A DNA stretch of 64,000 nucleotides. Source: Brachypodius melanocephalos (taxonomy: Eukaryota > Chordata > Aves > Passeriformes > Pycnonotidae). Both the position numbers and the translations under genes were made by a program. The notes beneath the pieces were generated by a model. That model made no database searches. It saw nothing but the letters and a program-made list of their open reading frames with translations, and was not told the origin of the DNA. Location of the stretch: positions 20,458,554 through 20,522,553 of the forward strand of contig VZSR01003807.1 in the NCBI GenBank assembly GCA_013398615.1, in the 5' to 3' direction. This document shows positions 47,838 to 60,850 of the stretch, in pieces (within the stretch, counting starts at the first letter, position 1; each line of letters opens with the position of its first letter).

Positions 47838-50800
47838 AAAAGTAACTTAATGAAACCCTTACTCTTCAGCTGCTTCTGTAGGAAAAGTCTCAAAATCAAT
47901 ACAATAGCATGTGAGAAGTATGTCAGGAATGAGAGAGCCAAAACATTCCGAAATGTAGTTTCTAATAGGGTGCCATAATTTCATTAGGTCATTCTTAGTG
48001 TGGTTCCAAGGAACCTCAGTAGCTCAGATGGTAGTCAATAAATTAATAATGTACAAATAAAAGCAGCTGTACATTTTGATTATGATAACAGGAACACTTC
48101 AACTTCTAAAAACAGCAGCCATAAGTCAGACCCAAAAGTGGCAGAGTATCCCAGAAACAAGGGACTGAAAAGTACTGATGAATAAGCAGGTGGAGAGCTA
48201 AGACTGAGCTTTATACACAGCCTACAGGAAAAGGGCAAATGAAATCCTTCTATGTATAGAGAGGGAACCAATGGCCTGTGGGGGAACCCATGGGATTATG
48301 GAAATTAATTTATCCCTCATATGGCACATGTCCTATTCATTTTAGAGCGATGCACAATGCTCTGGTGCGTGTTTTAGAATGATGGCAAAACAGTGGGAAG
48401 GGGAAAGGAAAGAAAAATAAATCCAATTCAAGGAATGGAGAAAATGCTTTCATATATAGCTGGTGAGGGAGTAAGAAGTGAAATTAGCCAGTTTTATGGC
48501 TCAGTTAAGAAATGCATTTGGGAAAGCAGAGACACAAATCTGGAGCCATAAGAAAATTACAGTTTAATATCTATGAAATTAAATATTAATTGGAAGGAGA
48601 TCAGAGTTCTCCCTCAAATGAAAAACTGATTCCAATGACCTGTATAGTTGTGCTTGTATTACTTGACTGCCAGAAGGCACAAATGTCAAATGGTTGCCCG
48701 TTCACACATATTTGTAAGAGGAAGGCTTTAGACATCCCAGGCCCAGAATATCCTTCAATGTGTAAAACATATGTTTGCAGTGTGGTAAGAGCTAATTCTG
48801 AGCCACTAGAGTGGAAAAAATGATAACCACCAGATATAGGGCATCCACTGCACAAAGCCTGACCCAGGAGGCACGGTCAGAATTTAAACACCACAGTAGG
48901 TGCTACAGCCAGGATGGACTTTCCTCAGCCTAGTTTCATCCCAGCTGTCTTTAGGCACTTAATTCAGTTACAAGACCTGTGTGGTGGAAGCACCTTCTGA
49001 GCAAAGCAACTCAGATTCTTAGCTGGGTGCAGGGCACTGGTGAGGCACCGAGTGCCGGCAGCCCATCCCTGGTTTGGCACCACTTGGAGCACAGAGAGGG
49101 TGATCAGTGCTCCCAGGTGGAATTCCCAAGGAGCTGGAGCAGGCACACAAACACAGCCATCCTTCTAGGGATGACAGCTCCCAGACTTCCTTGTCTGACT
49201 CAGGTACTTCCCAACAATGCTGCAATACTCCAGCTGTGGGCCTGCTGCCTCTGGGTGACGGGACCAAAGAAGATTCCTGCATGGAAACATTTGTCATGCT
49301 CTTTGGCATGTGCAGAAGATGAACAAAAAACAGTCTCTAATTAAATTTTAGTAATCTGAGTGAGAGTACATTGGGTTCACAAAACAATGGGAAGAACATT
49401 CATATTTAAGAGCAAAATAGTAAGCTAGTGCAATTAAAGAAAACAAGAAAAAAGACCAAAAAACCAAGAAGCACCAGTATTTTCTATTCAGAAAGCTAGA
49501 TTTATTTATTTTTATTATTAACAAGCACTATTAAGCTCTGTTAACCCAGCAAAAATCCACTGACCTTCACCATAGCTTTGCCAATGAGGAAACTGCAGGA
49601 CCTGGTCCATAAACCTGAATTAAATTTCTGAGTCTATTACCTAGAGTCTGCAGTCATTAATTCCTTTAAGTATTCCTAATTCAATCCCAATAGGTAAATG
49701 ATGGCAACACCTACCAATACCATTGGACTTAATAGTCGGTTATTGCTTCCATTAAAATTCCTTTTTCCCCCCAAATTTTAGACTTCAGAAGGAACTTGGC
49801 ATAGAATTTTTGAGCCTGGAAACAATTTTTGTGCTTCAGATTTTCAAAGGGATCTCCTTGGCCTCCTTTAAATTATAGAGACATAAGAAACACACAGACA
49901 GCATTCAAGAGGGGACTTTTCTTATTGGTGCCTTGATGTAACTGGTGAGTGGATGGCAATCCCTTAAAAGGTGTATCAGTGTATTTGCTAACAGACCTCA
50001 GGTTCCCTCATTTTTCTCAGAGCACCTGTGTGTGTTTATAAGTGATGTTCAGATATCAGTGAGGGGCCCAACCAGCAAAGCCTGAGTCTGGATTCAATCA
50101 TTCTGAGAGTTCAGTGGGTTTGGATCGAGGGATTTAATCTGAGCCCATTTCTTGTAATTTATTTTAAAGGTGAAAGGGCTTTTCTTCTGCCAAGATGAGA
50201 GTATAGGGCTGCAGGGATTTGCATTTCTCTTGCAGCTGTAGCCTTCACTAGCGAATATGGCCTCAATTCTGGAAGCAGCTTAGCCCAGAGTTCTCCACTG
50301 TGACGGAGCGCCCCAGCACAGGCGGTCTCCAGAGGCAGAGCGAGCCACGCCAGCTGCAGCCTGAGCTCAGACAGCACCAGGGCAGTCCACCGCAGCATTT
50401 TCATGGAAAAACTGCGGAATGAAACTTGATGGCAAATCCACAGAAGCTTCTTCAGCACTGCCCTCCTGAACACCCCTGCAGCACCAGCCTCCAATGCCTG
50501 TGGTCCTCAGCAGCTGGAGAGATAGATATTCAGCCTCCAGGTAGCTTATTGGAAGTGTAAGGCTCTTGCCGCAGCTTTATGGGGTTTTAAAACTGGATTT
50601 TCAATAGGTGGGGCAATAATCAGAGTCTCTGTGGTCATCAGCACGAAGAGGCCAGGCTGCTGGTGATCCCCTGCCCTCAGAGCCTACACAGAAGGAGGGA
50701 GTGGTGGCAGAGGAGGTCAGAGGTGGACAAGGGAGGCTCTGGTGAGGGACCCGAGCACTCAGTTAATGCTTATCTTCAGGCGATTGTTAACTGAATACCA

Positions 50801-51431
50801 TATTAATCTCCTTAAAACTAATTTACCTACAGGCTACTGCTGGAAGTTTCAACTCCTGACATTCCCCTTCCCCAGAGATTGCTCCAGTAAATGAATCCCC
50901 TAAGTTTTCATTGAATTCTCCCCTTTCTGGATACCTCTTTTCCTCAGCCTTTCCTTAGCAGAATGCAATTTTGATTAAGATCAGCACTTGACCTGAACCC
51001 TGTGAACCCATTGCCTCTGGGTATCACAAGGCGTGCTTGCATGTTGTCCTGATCAACCAGGGAGGCTGAGTAGGGGAAACTCACATTCTTAGAAATATTT
51101 TCATACAAAAGCTTCAGAATGAAAGTTGATGAAAAATCCATCAAAGTTCCTTCGTGAAGGAGTAACAATTTTGCTATACCATTCCTATTTACTGTTGAAT
51201 TTCAATCCCTCTTGTTTTACCATATCTTTCCTGAAAAAATTAGGAATTTACCATTTTAAATGACACTATGAACTTAACTAAACCACTGCCCTGGAAATTT
51301 TTTTTCTTTTTTTTTTATGTAGTTGATGAGGAAACGAATCAGTTATATGAAAGAAAATCTTTTTAGGGATTCATTCTTATCACAATAAATAAGGTCTTAC
51401 AATTCCAGAGATTACAGCATCAGCAGAGTTT
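47838..51431. other. Non-coding sequence
   Basis: GC-richer patches at 48840-49260 and 50160-50760 carry overlapping open frames on both strands (121 codons at 48979-49344, 111 codons at 50159-50494 on the minus strand) with no recognisable protein. CpG density is higher than the background around 50280-50400, but not enough to call a CpG island by eye. No transposon is recognised. Confidence 0.55.
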
Positions 51432-51454
51432 TATATATATATATATATATATAT
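51432..51454. repeat. (TA)n microsatellite
   Basis: About eleven uninterrupted TA dinucleotides. Confidence 0.95.
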
Positions 51455-52323
51455 TGCATAAAAATCTGTATCTGCCTGTGTACAGATAGATACATATTTA
51501 CACACATGCATTTGCATGCACTTCCAAAACTATACTTACTCATGTTTCCTCTTGATAAATAGATATTCTATGAAGGCAAAATCATATGTAACATTCATTG
51601 AAGTTTGCTTTCTTTGCATCAAAATCCAGGAAGAATGTGATGCAACATCTTACAGTCTCTGTGCTACATCTGACTAGCTCATATTGAATACAAGCTCTGT
51701 TAAGTTGAAAGGATTTCTGGTTTGTTTCAACTTGAAAGTGATTTAATATGAGGCCCAGAGAGAAAATCTGTCTCAGTAATCAAATTATAACAAGTAAGGA
51801 TTAAAAGTATTAAGAAGTTTAAGCAATCTTTTTGCTGCCCTATGTTCTTGAGGTCATTTGAAGCTGGCTGTGGGAATAAGTAAAATAAAATAACAAGAAG
51901 GAAAAAAACAAAGTATTATAGAAGGGAATCAAAGACCGTCCTTCAGGATTAGATTATCGTACAAGAAAGGGGCTGAAACATTTTCCAGGAGCCTTAATTC
52001 TTTTTCCTTTGGGAAACATAATTTTAAAAGGGTATTTTAATAACAATCTTTCTTTTCTTTAGTTCTAAAGTAGAAGGTCTCCATCTTAAAAATGAAATGT
52101 ATTTATCACAAAAAAAATTCAATAAATGCTGATAAATGTCCACTAATTCATGAAATAAACAATATTCCCCAAATACACAATTCTAGAGGCTTGGCATACG
52201 GTATTCCTTTTCTATTAGTAGTTATATGCATACATACAAACATAAATAAAACAGCCTAAATCAATAGTGACAAATGTCTGAAGATCAAACAGCTTTAAAG
52301 CAACTAATGTAAGTCTCTCAGTG
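51455..52323. other. Non-coding AT-rich sequence left of the poly-A run
   Basis: No frame or repeat is recognised. Several AATAAA words (for example at about 52121 and 52238) lie upstream of the poly-A run at 52324, which is relevant to whether that run ends a retrocopy. Confidence 0.5.

Positions 52324-52364
<41 letters not shown>
52324..52364 (+). repeat. Pure poly-A run (41 A)
   Basis: Forty-one uninterrupted A bases, by far the longest homopolymer in the window. Sequence upstream shows no recognisable gene or element, and I see no clear target-site duplication flanking it. It may be a homopolymer expansion, the tail of an unrecognised retrocopy, or partly an assembly artefact. Confidence 0.9.
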
Positions 52365-52367
<3 letters not shown>

Positions 52368-55300
52368 AAGCTTTTGTAGGTTATTTTAACACCCTTTGCA
52401 AAGTGACATTCTGAACCAACACACTACTAAGGTACTGGTGGCATCTCCCACTTACTGTAAGGAAAAGCTGAGGGAGAGGAAAAGATCAGGGCACTGAGCC
52501 CATTCATTTATGTACAACTAAGGATTTTAGTTAGGTTGTGATGGGGGAATTATGGACATCTGATCATAATAAGTTTTTTTCTTGTTTGCATGACTCAGAA
52601 AAGCCCAAAACTTAACCTAAGTGAGGGAGCACAAGCCAGAATGCTCTGTGCAAGCAGGCTGGTGTCCAGGTTCGGTCAGTAAACCTCTAATAAGCAACTG
52701 CCAATTAACATTAGATGGTCCTCACCGCAGAAGATCCCATCCCAGAGAAAACACTGAGTCCATGCAGTGTTTTGCATACATGTGTACACAGAAAACTGTT
52801 CTAAAATGAGAGGGTGGGGAGAGAAGTTGGATTGAGCAGACTCCTTGGGGCACAGCTGGAGTGTAAGTGCTCTTGGCAGTGAGTTAGAGTCTCCCTGTCA
52901 GGGATGAGGAGAGCAAATAATTTCCAAAGGTGATGAGCTGTGCTTTCTTGCTGTCCTCTTTCCCCCTGTAAACTGAGAACATAACTGATTTCACTTCTGA
53001 CACGTAAACCCAGCCAGTCACTTTCCTCCACAATGACTTTAATTTCATTATCCACTAACTTTAAATAAGGCTGTTAGTGCTTGGGTAGCATCATTCTGAA
53101 AGCCTCCAAGGCATGGGGGTTGAGACAGTTGATTCCTGAGCTCCCCATGAAACCATAGCAGAATGTCCTTCTCCTTCAGTTTGGAACAGAGCCAGACTCC
53201 ATGATGTGGGAAGAAGCTCCACGGTGAAAGGCAGGAGGCAGGCATGGGTGAGGATGCTGGGCTCCAAGAATTTTATTCATGGCTTAAATTTCTAATATAT
53301 ATACACACGTATGGGTACACAATATATTTTTGCCCAAAGATGCTGTAATTTTAGTCACATTTTCAGACAAGATATTTTGAAAGTATTGATGATTTTTTTC
53401 TTTGATAGTTTTTTCTTTTATACTCTTTCTTTTTTGATGGCATCATTGTCCCAAAATCTGAAAATCATCAATCTGCATCAGACAGGCCTTCAGTAATTTA
53501 TTGAAAGGTTGACCCATATATTTTTCTGAAGAGAAGAGGTAAATCTGAATTTTTCTTTCAAAACTATGGTGTTGACAATATCTCTCTAAATTTATTATGC
53601 TCAATTATCAAAAATAGTGCCACTTAATAAAAATCCCATTTGTTTTTTGCCTGATAATTTTAGTTTCAGTAGCTATGATGCTGGTGTGTTGACAGTGTGG
53701 AAAACAAATCTGAGCAGAAGCTGTTTTAAATTTTTGAGTAAATACACACACAAAACATTACGTGGATATCCTTTAGAGGAAGAGGCCTCATTTACTTAAA
53801 TTGAATGTGACTGCCTGAATCTCACCTTGCTTTTTTAATGCTACCACCCAGGATTCCCTTTAAGGAAGTCCTTGGTTGTGGAAGGGTTTGGGTTCATGAC
53901 TGCTGGATTCAAGATATTGTCGGTCAGGGACATTTGATAAATGTCTGATTGCAGATCAGCAATGACTTCAGAGAAGATTTTCTTATGCTAAAGAAGTTGG
54001 CTCTTGAATGCTCATTAGGAGGTAACAAGCTAACTCATTGGAAAGAGAATCCTCTGAGAAAAGCTTTTGATAAGTCTTTTAAAGGCTGTTAAGAGTAATT
54101 TCTTTCAAAACACACTCAGGCATACCCTGTATGGGTCCATACCTTGGATGTTTACTGAGGCAGTACCAGTGATTCAGAGAAACTGCTTCAGAGGGACAGG
54201 GGTTTGGTTTCCCTCAGTTACCCAGTGCACAGATAGCAGGAGAGAACAAACTCTTATGCTGTCTCCCTCTTTCCTGATTGCTGACACTTTAGCTGTCAGA
54301 TGAAAACAGGACAAGGCACTGAAGTCGTCCAAGAAAGCACAGGTACAAGGGTGGAGGGAAGTGCACCCCTTCAGAAGAATAATCCACCTCTCAGCAATAT
54401 ATTAGCAATATATTAGCACACCATCAGGTTTTCTGACTTTCTTTGTTTCGTGGCTAAGAGGTTAGTGCTCGTAAGGTCACATCTGTGAAACGTTGGAAGT
54501 TAGCACAGAACTGAGATTAAAAGAAATACAATCTACTGAAAAGAGGATTTTCAAAAGCTCTACAGTCTACCATTGGAAAAAAGAAATGCAGTGGATGCCT
54601 GCTGCATGCCATTTCTTTTCTTTTTTTAATCCCAGTAAATTTCACACCCTCTGCATCCCATCTGGCCAGAGGGAGGCACAAACTGTGTACCCAGAGGTGG
54701 TCATACACCTGTCACCACCTGCAACATGACCATCACTACAGATGTACAAAGCACTGCAAAGCACTGTACAAAGCATTTCAAACCGAAGCATCTATTTCAG
54801 AAGAGAAGACCTCAAAGGACACAAAATTAAATTAGAGTCTGAACAAAATCTGGGAGGATGATTAAAATGAGAATCAAAAGGTTATAAAGCTAAATGCTTT
54901 TTCTGAGCCAATGGTTGTCATAGTAATCTCTTGTACAACTTTTTTTCTTGGAAACACAGAGTAAACACTTATTAAAATGGGCCTCAGTTATACAGTAAAT
55001 ACATGAATTTATTACTATTTGAAGTCAGAGCTGGATGAAGAAATCCAGGAGACACCATTTCGGAATTTGTTTTCCTTCTCAAACCAAAGGTCCAATGATG
55101 CAAAGTCGTTCAAGCGACCAAGGAGACAGAGATGCATGTTTATTGTCTGTTTGGCCCATCCTGGGGGCTCCAAGGCTGCAGCTAAGCAACCACTCTCATC
55201 TGGGTCAAACACAAAGACACAGACAGCGCACATAAGGCTATCATGTTGTGAAGAGTATGGCATGATGTACAGCTGGTATAGCAAATTTTATTTAAAGAAA

Positions 55301-58300
55301 CACAGTTTCTAATTAGTTTAGTTTTATCTGTACTGTTTAGGTTTTTGTTTACAGTCAAGTTGTATGAGGTAAAAGTCTACTGGAAAGAATAACACATGAC
55401 CCAGGCTGGGTTCTCTCCAGGCTTTAGCTGGATGGGAGAAACCAGCATCCTGTTAAACAAGATAATATTAAAATTATACATAAACTATTTCAAGGTGAAT
55501 GGTTTGGGTGTGTTAAATCACGCACTTGAACTGCCGTGGGCATTTACACTTTAAACTTTCAACGTATTGGATGCTTTGGGTCTCTCCAAAAAAAAGAGAA
55601 AAAGAAGATGTGCAGTCTCAAGACAAATTTATTCAATAAAGACACATGCAAATAGAAAATTCTTGATTGCATGTGAAAACACCTAATTAAGTCAAAGACT
55701 TTCATTCTGGTTTTAAAATTAAAAAATATTAAAACCCTGCATTTAAAGTATTCTTCTAAAAGTTTAAAAAGTATTTTAGTATTTTAAAAAATAAATTTGA
55801 AATGTCTGTGACATCCACACTTTCTTTGTTAAACTGCAGCACTTGATAACTTTGGGTATAGACACTCAGCATCTCCCTTAGCCCAATGTGAATAAGGAAA
55901 ACAAAGGCAACTGATAAGTGAATAAAGCAGGGGTCAAGTTTTCAACTCCTAGCCATATTTATTAGAAAAATATTGCTGATATAAACTATTTAAGAGTGAC
56001 ACTGGATCTACCAGAGTCAGTGTCCTCATTGTAAATAACTGAAGCTGTGAACAACTTTGAATAACAAAGCTGAACAGCTCTTCTCTGGAAACACCATTGA
56101 TCCTGCTATGGCTAAGAGGTTTTGGACACCTTAACTACATCCCACTTTCTTCTTACTACATTTTTCTGCAAAGATTTTTCTGCAGTAAAATAAGGATGGA
56201 CACAGCTTCACATCTAACTCATAGCCAGAGCTACAAAGGTAGTGGAGGTAAGAGAAACTCCTACAGTTAAAAGTTTGTTTCAGAGGAATGAGATACGTGC
56301 TTCTGTCTTACATCCCCACGACTGCAAAAACAGAGAGGGATGATGTTGGAAGCAAGGCCTCAAACACCGTCAGTCTTCCCATCACACACTGATTTTTTTC
56401 TTCGCTAGGCTGTGTGTCAGCCTTCTGCCTATGTGCCTTTATGTTCTCTTTAGATGGAAGAAATTCTCTACACTGGGATGCTACTCTAAAAAAACCAAAA
56501 ATTGATGATGACTGCCTCAGCTTCAGTATCTCAATTTCTTCCCCTAAAGGCTGTTTTGAGGGTCAACCCAGGTTGTAACATTTTGGAAATGCAGACTGGT
56601 ATTCCCTTAGGAATTCAGTCAGGAGGCAACTGAGTATTTTACACTAGGATAAAGTGGGAGAGAGGGAAAAATGGAGCACTGTGGATGGGCATAAAGTGTC
56701 AACGATAATCTCGTTTTCTGAAAATACTAACTTTGGGAAGTGTTTAGTTTTCTCAACAACACCTACTAAACTAAGCCTCTCTGGGAGACAGAGGAAACAC
56801 ATTGGCCACATACATGCTAGTAAATCAAATGAGTGTGGGATTGTTTTCTGTCACTGTGTCCAACTGGCATGGAGCAGCATCCATGCTCCTAAATTCTCAT
56901 CTTTCAAAACATGCTAGCAGCAGCCAAATTGATGTGATCTCTGAACGATCTTTGGCCTCTGAAAATCCTTACTGTACTCAGCAATTGTTTGGGATAGTGC
57001 TAGCTGGTCCAGGTCAAAATCATACTAGGAACCTTGTTAGATGACCAAGTTATTATGTCCAGGAACATTCCCAACACGGTATTTATTAACATAGATGTTG
57101 CAATATTCCTTCTTCCCCCAAAAAAGGCACAGATATCAGTTAGACATCGAAGAGCCTGTCAGGACTGGTGTACTTTTGGGAGTATAGACAATTAAAGTCA
57201 ATTAAATTTTCCATTTACGAGACAGAAATTTGGATTTTGACATTCAGACTTCATCTAAGACTTCACATAGGTATATGGTATTATCTTGATCTGACTTCAT
57301 AGTTCTAATAAAGCAAGCACTTTCTGAATGACCAAATGAAAGCTCCTAGGCTCACTTTGCTTCATACAACAGCATAATTTCCCTCACTTGAAACAAACAG
57401 CTGAACAGATGTTTCTCAGCTGCAGGAAACGTAATACAAAATTTCTTCAGGAAAACAGAATTTTTTCTGGTTTTTTGCTCTGCATGGATTTTTTTGCACA
57501 GCTCTATTTAGGACAAAATTCTAGTTTAAAGTAAATATTTTCCATTTATTGTTGACTTGTGACATTATAATCTATAGTTCTTTGCACCATTCCTTTCACT
57601 ATTTGTTCAAATTTTAAATGTCTGAAAAATAAACTGTAAAGCTGAGCCTGTATCATGATTGGTTGAAAAAGACTCCCAATAAAATTTGCTAGATTTCTGA
57701 TAAAGACGTGAAGCTACTGTTGCAATGTTAACTGAAGATGGCTTAGGTGTAAAATGCTTATTTCCCTCCATTTCCAAGGCTTTTTGCTGCTCTAAAATGT
57801 GAGCTATACATAGTAATAAAAGAGCCATGGGATGTTAAAGTACCCAAAAAGTATTGGCCAAGTTCTTGTAACACAGAACCAGGGACCAAAGTACATTTTG
57901 AAGCAGAAACAAAACCCAAGCATCTCTATCAACATACTAGGAAATGACAGGGAAAACAGGAAGGAACTGAGTCATCTGGATACAGGGAATCAGCAAAAGA
58001 AAGGTCAAAATTTAGATTATCAGTCTCTCCTCTCAATATATATCACAGTTATCTAAACAAGTGGAAGCTTATGAAGTTCGTTCCTCACCTTTTTCCAGTG
58101 CCGCAAACAACAGTAGATTGTGCCGGGTTAACCTGATTCCTTCAGTACTCAGTGCACAAAAATAAAAAATAAGTAGCATCCCTTTATCAATTAGAGAAAA
58201 GTCAGCATCTGTACTCTCCCTTGTGCAGCTGAAGTAAAATCAACTTGGCAAGAACCATGGGATAAATTAGACCTTAGAAAAGAATCCAGACCTTCAAATT

Positions 58301-59364
58301 AAAGCAAGTTAGGATATTTTTGGTTTATAATTTTTACGTGCACACATTGGAAAATGCTACTTTCAATAAATCTAAGTTTTCAGCAGAAACATCATAATTT
58401 GTACTCTCTTTTAGTGAAAGATTCTCACCTGTTGAACAGTATTTCAAGTATTGATAAAGAAAGACAGGAACACACCTCACTTCAGAGAAGCAAAGATCTA
58501 TTTCATGTTCCTATACAGAAACAGGTAAACCTAAGTTTCTACATATCAGATGAATGCCCTAAGTCCAGTCTAGACTACACTGTCAGTTAGGTCCATGAAC
58601 CATTTAAAAAAAAATCTGGATTTTCCTCGGGGTAACTTTTTGCAAGATGAAAAAGCCTTTTTCCTACCCAGCTCCACTTTTGATTTGCATCCACTACACT
58701 AAACATTGCTACAACTGTCTGTAAAGCAGCTCTTGAACACACAGAGGCAAATCTTTGCTATGGCCTAGAGCTGACCAGTGCAGGAGAGAAAGGGAGCAAT
58801 CAGAAAGATTTTGTTCCAACTCTGATTCTTTGCCAGCACTGGCCACAGAGACAGCATGTGTTAGAGCAACTCTCAGGCTGGTCCAACTTACACAAGATGA
58901 CAGTGGTCTCAAGGCAGCCAGATGGAATTTTTCTGGAGCATAATAGCACTCAGGTCCCATCCTCTCCAACCTCTGGCTTTCTTATTTTATAGGCTGCGAC
59001 TGGTAAGATTCAAGACCATGCCAATCTAATGTCTACTAAACACTCTCTTCTGCTGGGAAATTTTCATTTGGCCAGATACAACTGAATTCCTGAGGCACAG
59101 AGAGGCCAGCATACGGAACTGAATCTGTCCCAGGGTATTTTTGGTCTATCATCTTGTTAATTCATCAGTTAAGAAAATTTTCTCAGCTTAAAAGAGCCCT
59201 GCAGTGGTGTCACAGTGTGGTGATCCCACAACTTTTTAGTACACTTTGCACTGGAACTCAATGTCACTGGCACATCTCAAAGTGAGAGGTCACAGTAAAG
59301 AGCACATCAGCCAAGAAATCTGACAAGATACAGATTTCTTGGTGCTAGTGGAGCCAAGAGATGC

Positions 59365-59380
59365 AAAAAAAAAAAAAAAA
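59365..59380 (+). repeat. Poly-A run (16 A)
   Basis: Sixteen uninterrupted A bases. Confidence 0.9.
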
Positions 59381-59573
59381 GGGCTGATTCTGAAGACTAA
59401 AAGATAGCAACACTGCTGGTGATAACCACCATCTCTTGCACAACTGCTGCCATGGTTACAGAAGAAAATGCAGCAGAAGGAAACAGGGAGTTAAATCAAG
59501 ATTTTATACACGTGCACATGTGGGTGTGTTTACAAAATGACACAGCAAAAGTCTTTTACCCAAGAAATAGCCG

Positions 59574-59590
59574 CCCCCCCCCAAAAAAAA
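59574..59590 (+). repeat. C9-A8 homopolymer junction
   Basis: Nine C bases followed directly by eight A bases. Prone to sequencing error. Confidence 0.9.
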
Positions 59591-60619
59591 CTCATTAAAA
59601 TAAAACTTTTTCACAAAAAGAAGCAGCGAACAACTATTTCTAGTCAGTATAAATGGTAGTTCAGATAAGAAGGAAGTAAGGACTATAAATTAACTAAAAT
59701 TAGCACAAAGTTGCCATAAGTCCTTTCCTTGTAAGAAGAAATAGCTTTGATTACTAATTGCTTATGCTCTCAGTAATGTTGAATTTTAAACATTATGCTT
59801 CTTTGTCATGAGCTTATCTGTAGTTCCTATCACTGGTATCTGCTCCCTAAATTGCTAGGAGAAAATTTACTTCCATAAAACTGAGTCATAGATGTAAAAG
59901 AAAACAAGCCATCAGTTCTTGGTGTCAAAATTAGGACTTTACTGGCCATTTTTTTCAATATATTAAGTATTGCAGAAGTCTTTATAGTTTGAAAGCACAG
60001 GGATCAAAGATTCCAATGACGCATATGAGGACTCAACTTTTCTGCAAATCAGAGCTTATGTCCTTCTGTCTGGCACAGAGAAAATGAGTCATGCAAGTGC
60101 AGTAACTACATGTAAAAGACTGAGGATAAATGAAACCTTCACCACCCTTTGTACAGATGCAAACAAAGAATCCAATTCTTTATTGCAGCTTACACCTTAA
60201 TAATGTAAATGTGCCTGTGATTTTGGCAGCCTTTTACACTTTCTACTGAGATTGAGACTTTTGGGCAATCGCTATCAAACCTGATTAATTTCCAGAGCTG
60301 CTCCTCTCAGTGTACTGAACTGACAGTGATCTTCTGGAAACAGGACTACAGAAAAAGGTAAATTAAGTGAATGGAGTAACTGGGGAAAATAGAAGGCTGC
60401 TCTAGTCCGTGAGAAAGGGCCTCTATCCATGAATAAGAAGAACACTTTGCATTCAGCAGATATCCTTGAAATTTCCTGGCACAGTGTAGTAACAGAACCT
60501 ACTGAAGTGTTAGACCTGCATGGAGAGTATTCACATCACCCAGCCTCGGGCAGCTAACCCTTGCAGTCAGCAAGTCCTTTCTAGGCAACTAAGGAAATTA
60601 TGTCCAGAGCTTTATTCAA

Positions 60620-60850
60620 AAATAGGAAAGGGCCTTAAGAGATCACCTAGCTTGCTTCTTATCCTAAAACAAGATCAGCCATTATGTATGCAGCTGTACC
60701 ACCAAAACCTGTCATTGAAGCTTCACAACCTCATGGTTTCTAGTGTCAAAAAGTTTTCCTATCTTAACCTATATTGCCATCAATCACACTACATTCTCTT
60801 TTTTAATCATCATTTGGGTCCTACCCACAGTGGTCATAAGCAAAACACTC
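60620..60850 (-). mobile_element. Old CR1 LINE 3' fragment, minus orientation
   Basis: GGGCCTTAAGAGATCACCTAG, AAACAAGATCAGCCATTATG, CTTCACAACCTCATGGTTTC, AGTGTCAAAAAGTTTTCCTA, TCTTAACCTATATTGCCATC and GTCCTACCCACAGTGGTC occur in the order of an antisense old amniote CR1 3' region. Divergence is high and the terminal repeat is not recognisable. The 118-codon frame 60520-60876 is a chance frame through it. Confidence 0.7.

Larger units (their letters stand above)
52365..60619. other. Non-coding unique sequence
   Basis: No frame exceeds 97 codons (55019-55312, plus, open on the opposite strand too). Small repeats include an 11-bp duplication AGCAATATATT near 54394-54416 and simple runs listed separately. 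A possible constrained segment is near 55480-55570. No transposon is recognised. Confidence 0.6.

Noticed and set aside
48020..48031. TAGCTCAGATGG, a perfect tRNA A-box word 300 bp downstream of the SINE
   Set aside because: No B box, no CR1 tail and no tRNA fold follow. A 12-base match alone can be chance.
50159..50494. 111-codon minus-strand frame in a GC- and CpG-richer patch, considered as a first exon or CpG island
   Set aside because: CpG density is only locally raised, and the peptide has no recognised motif.
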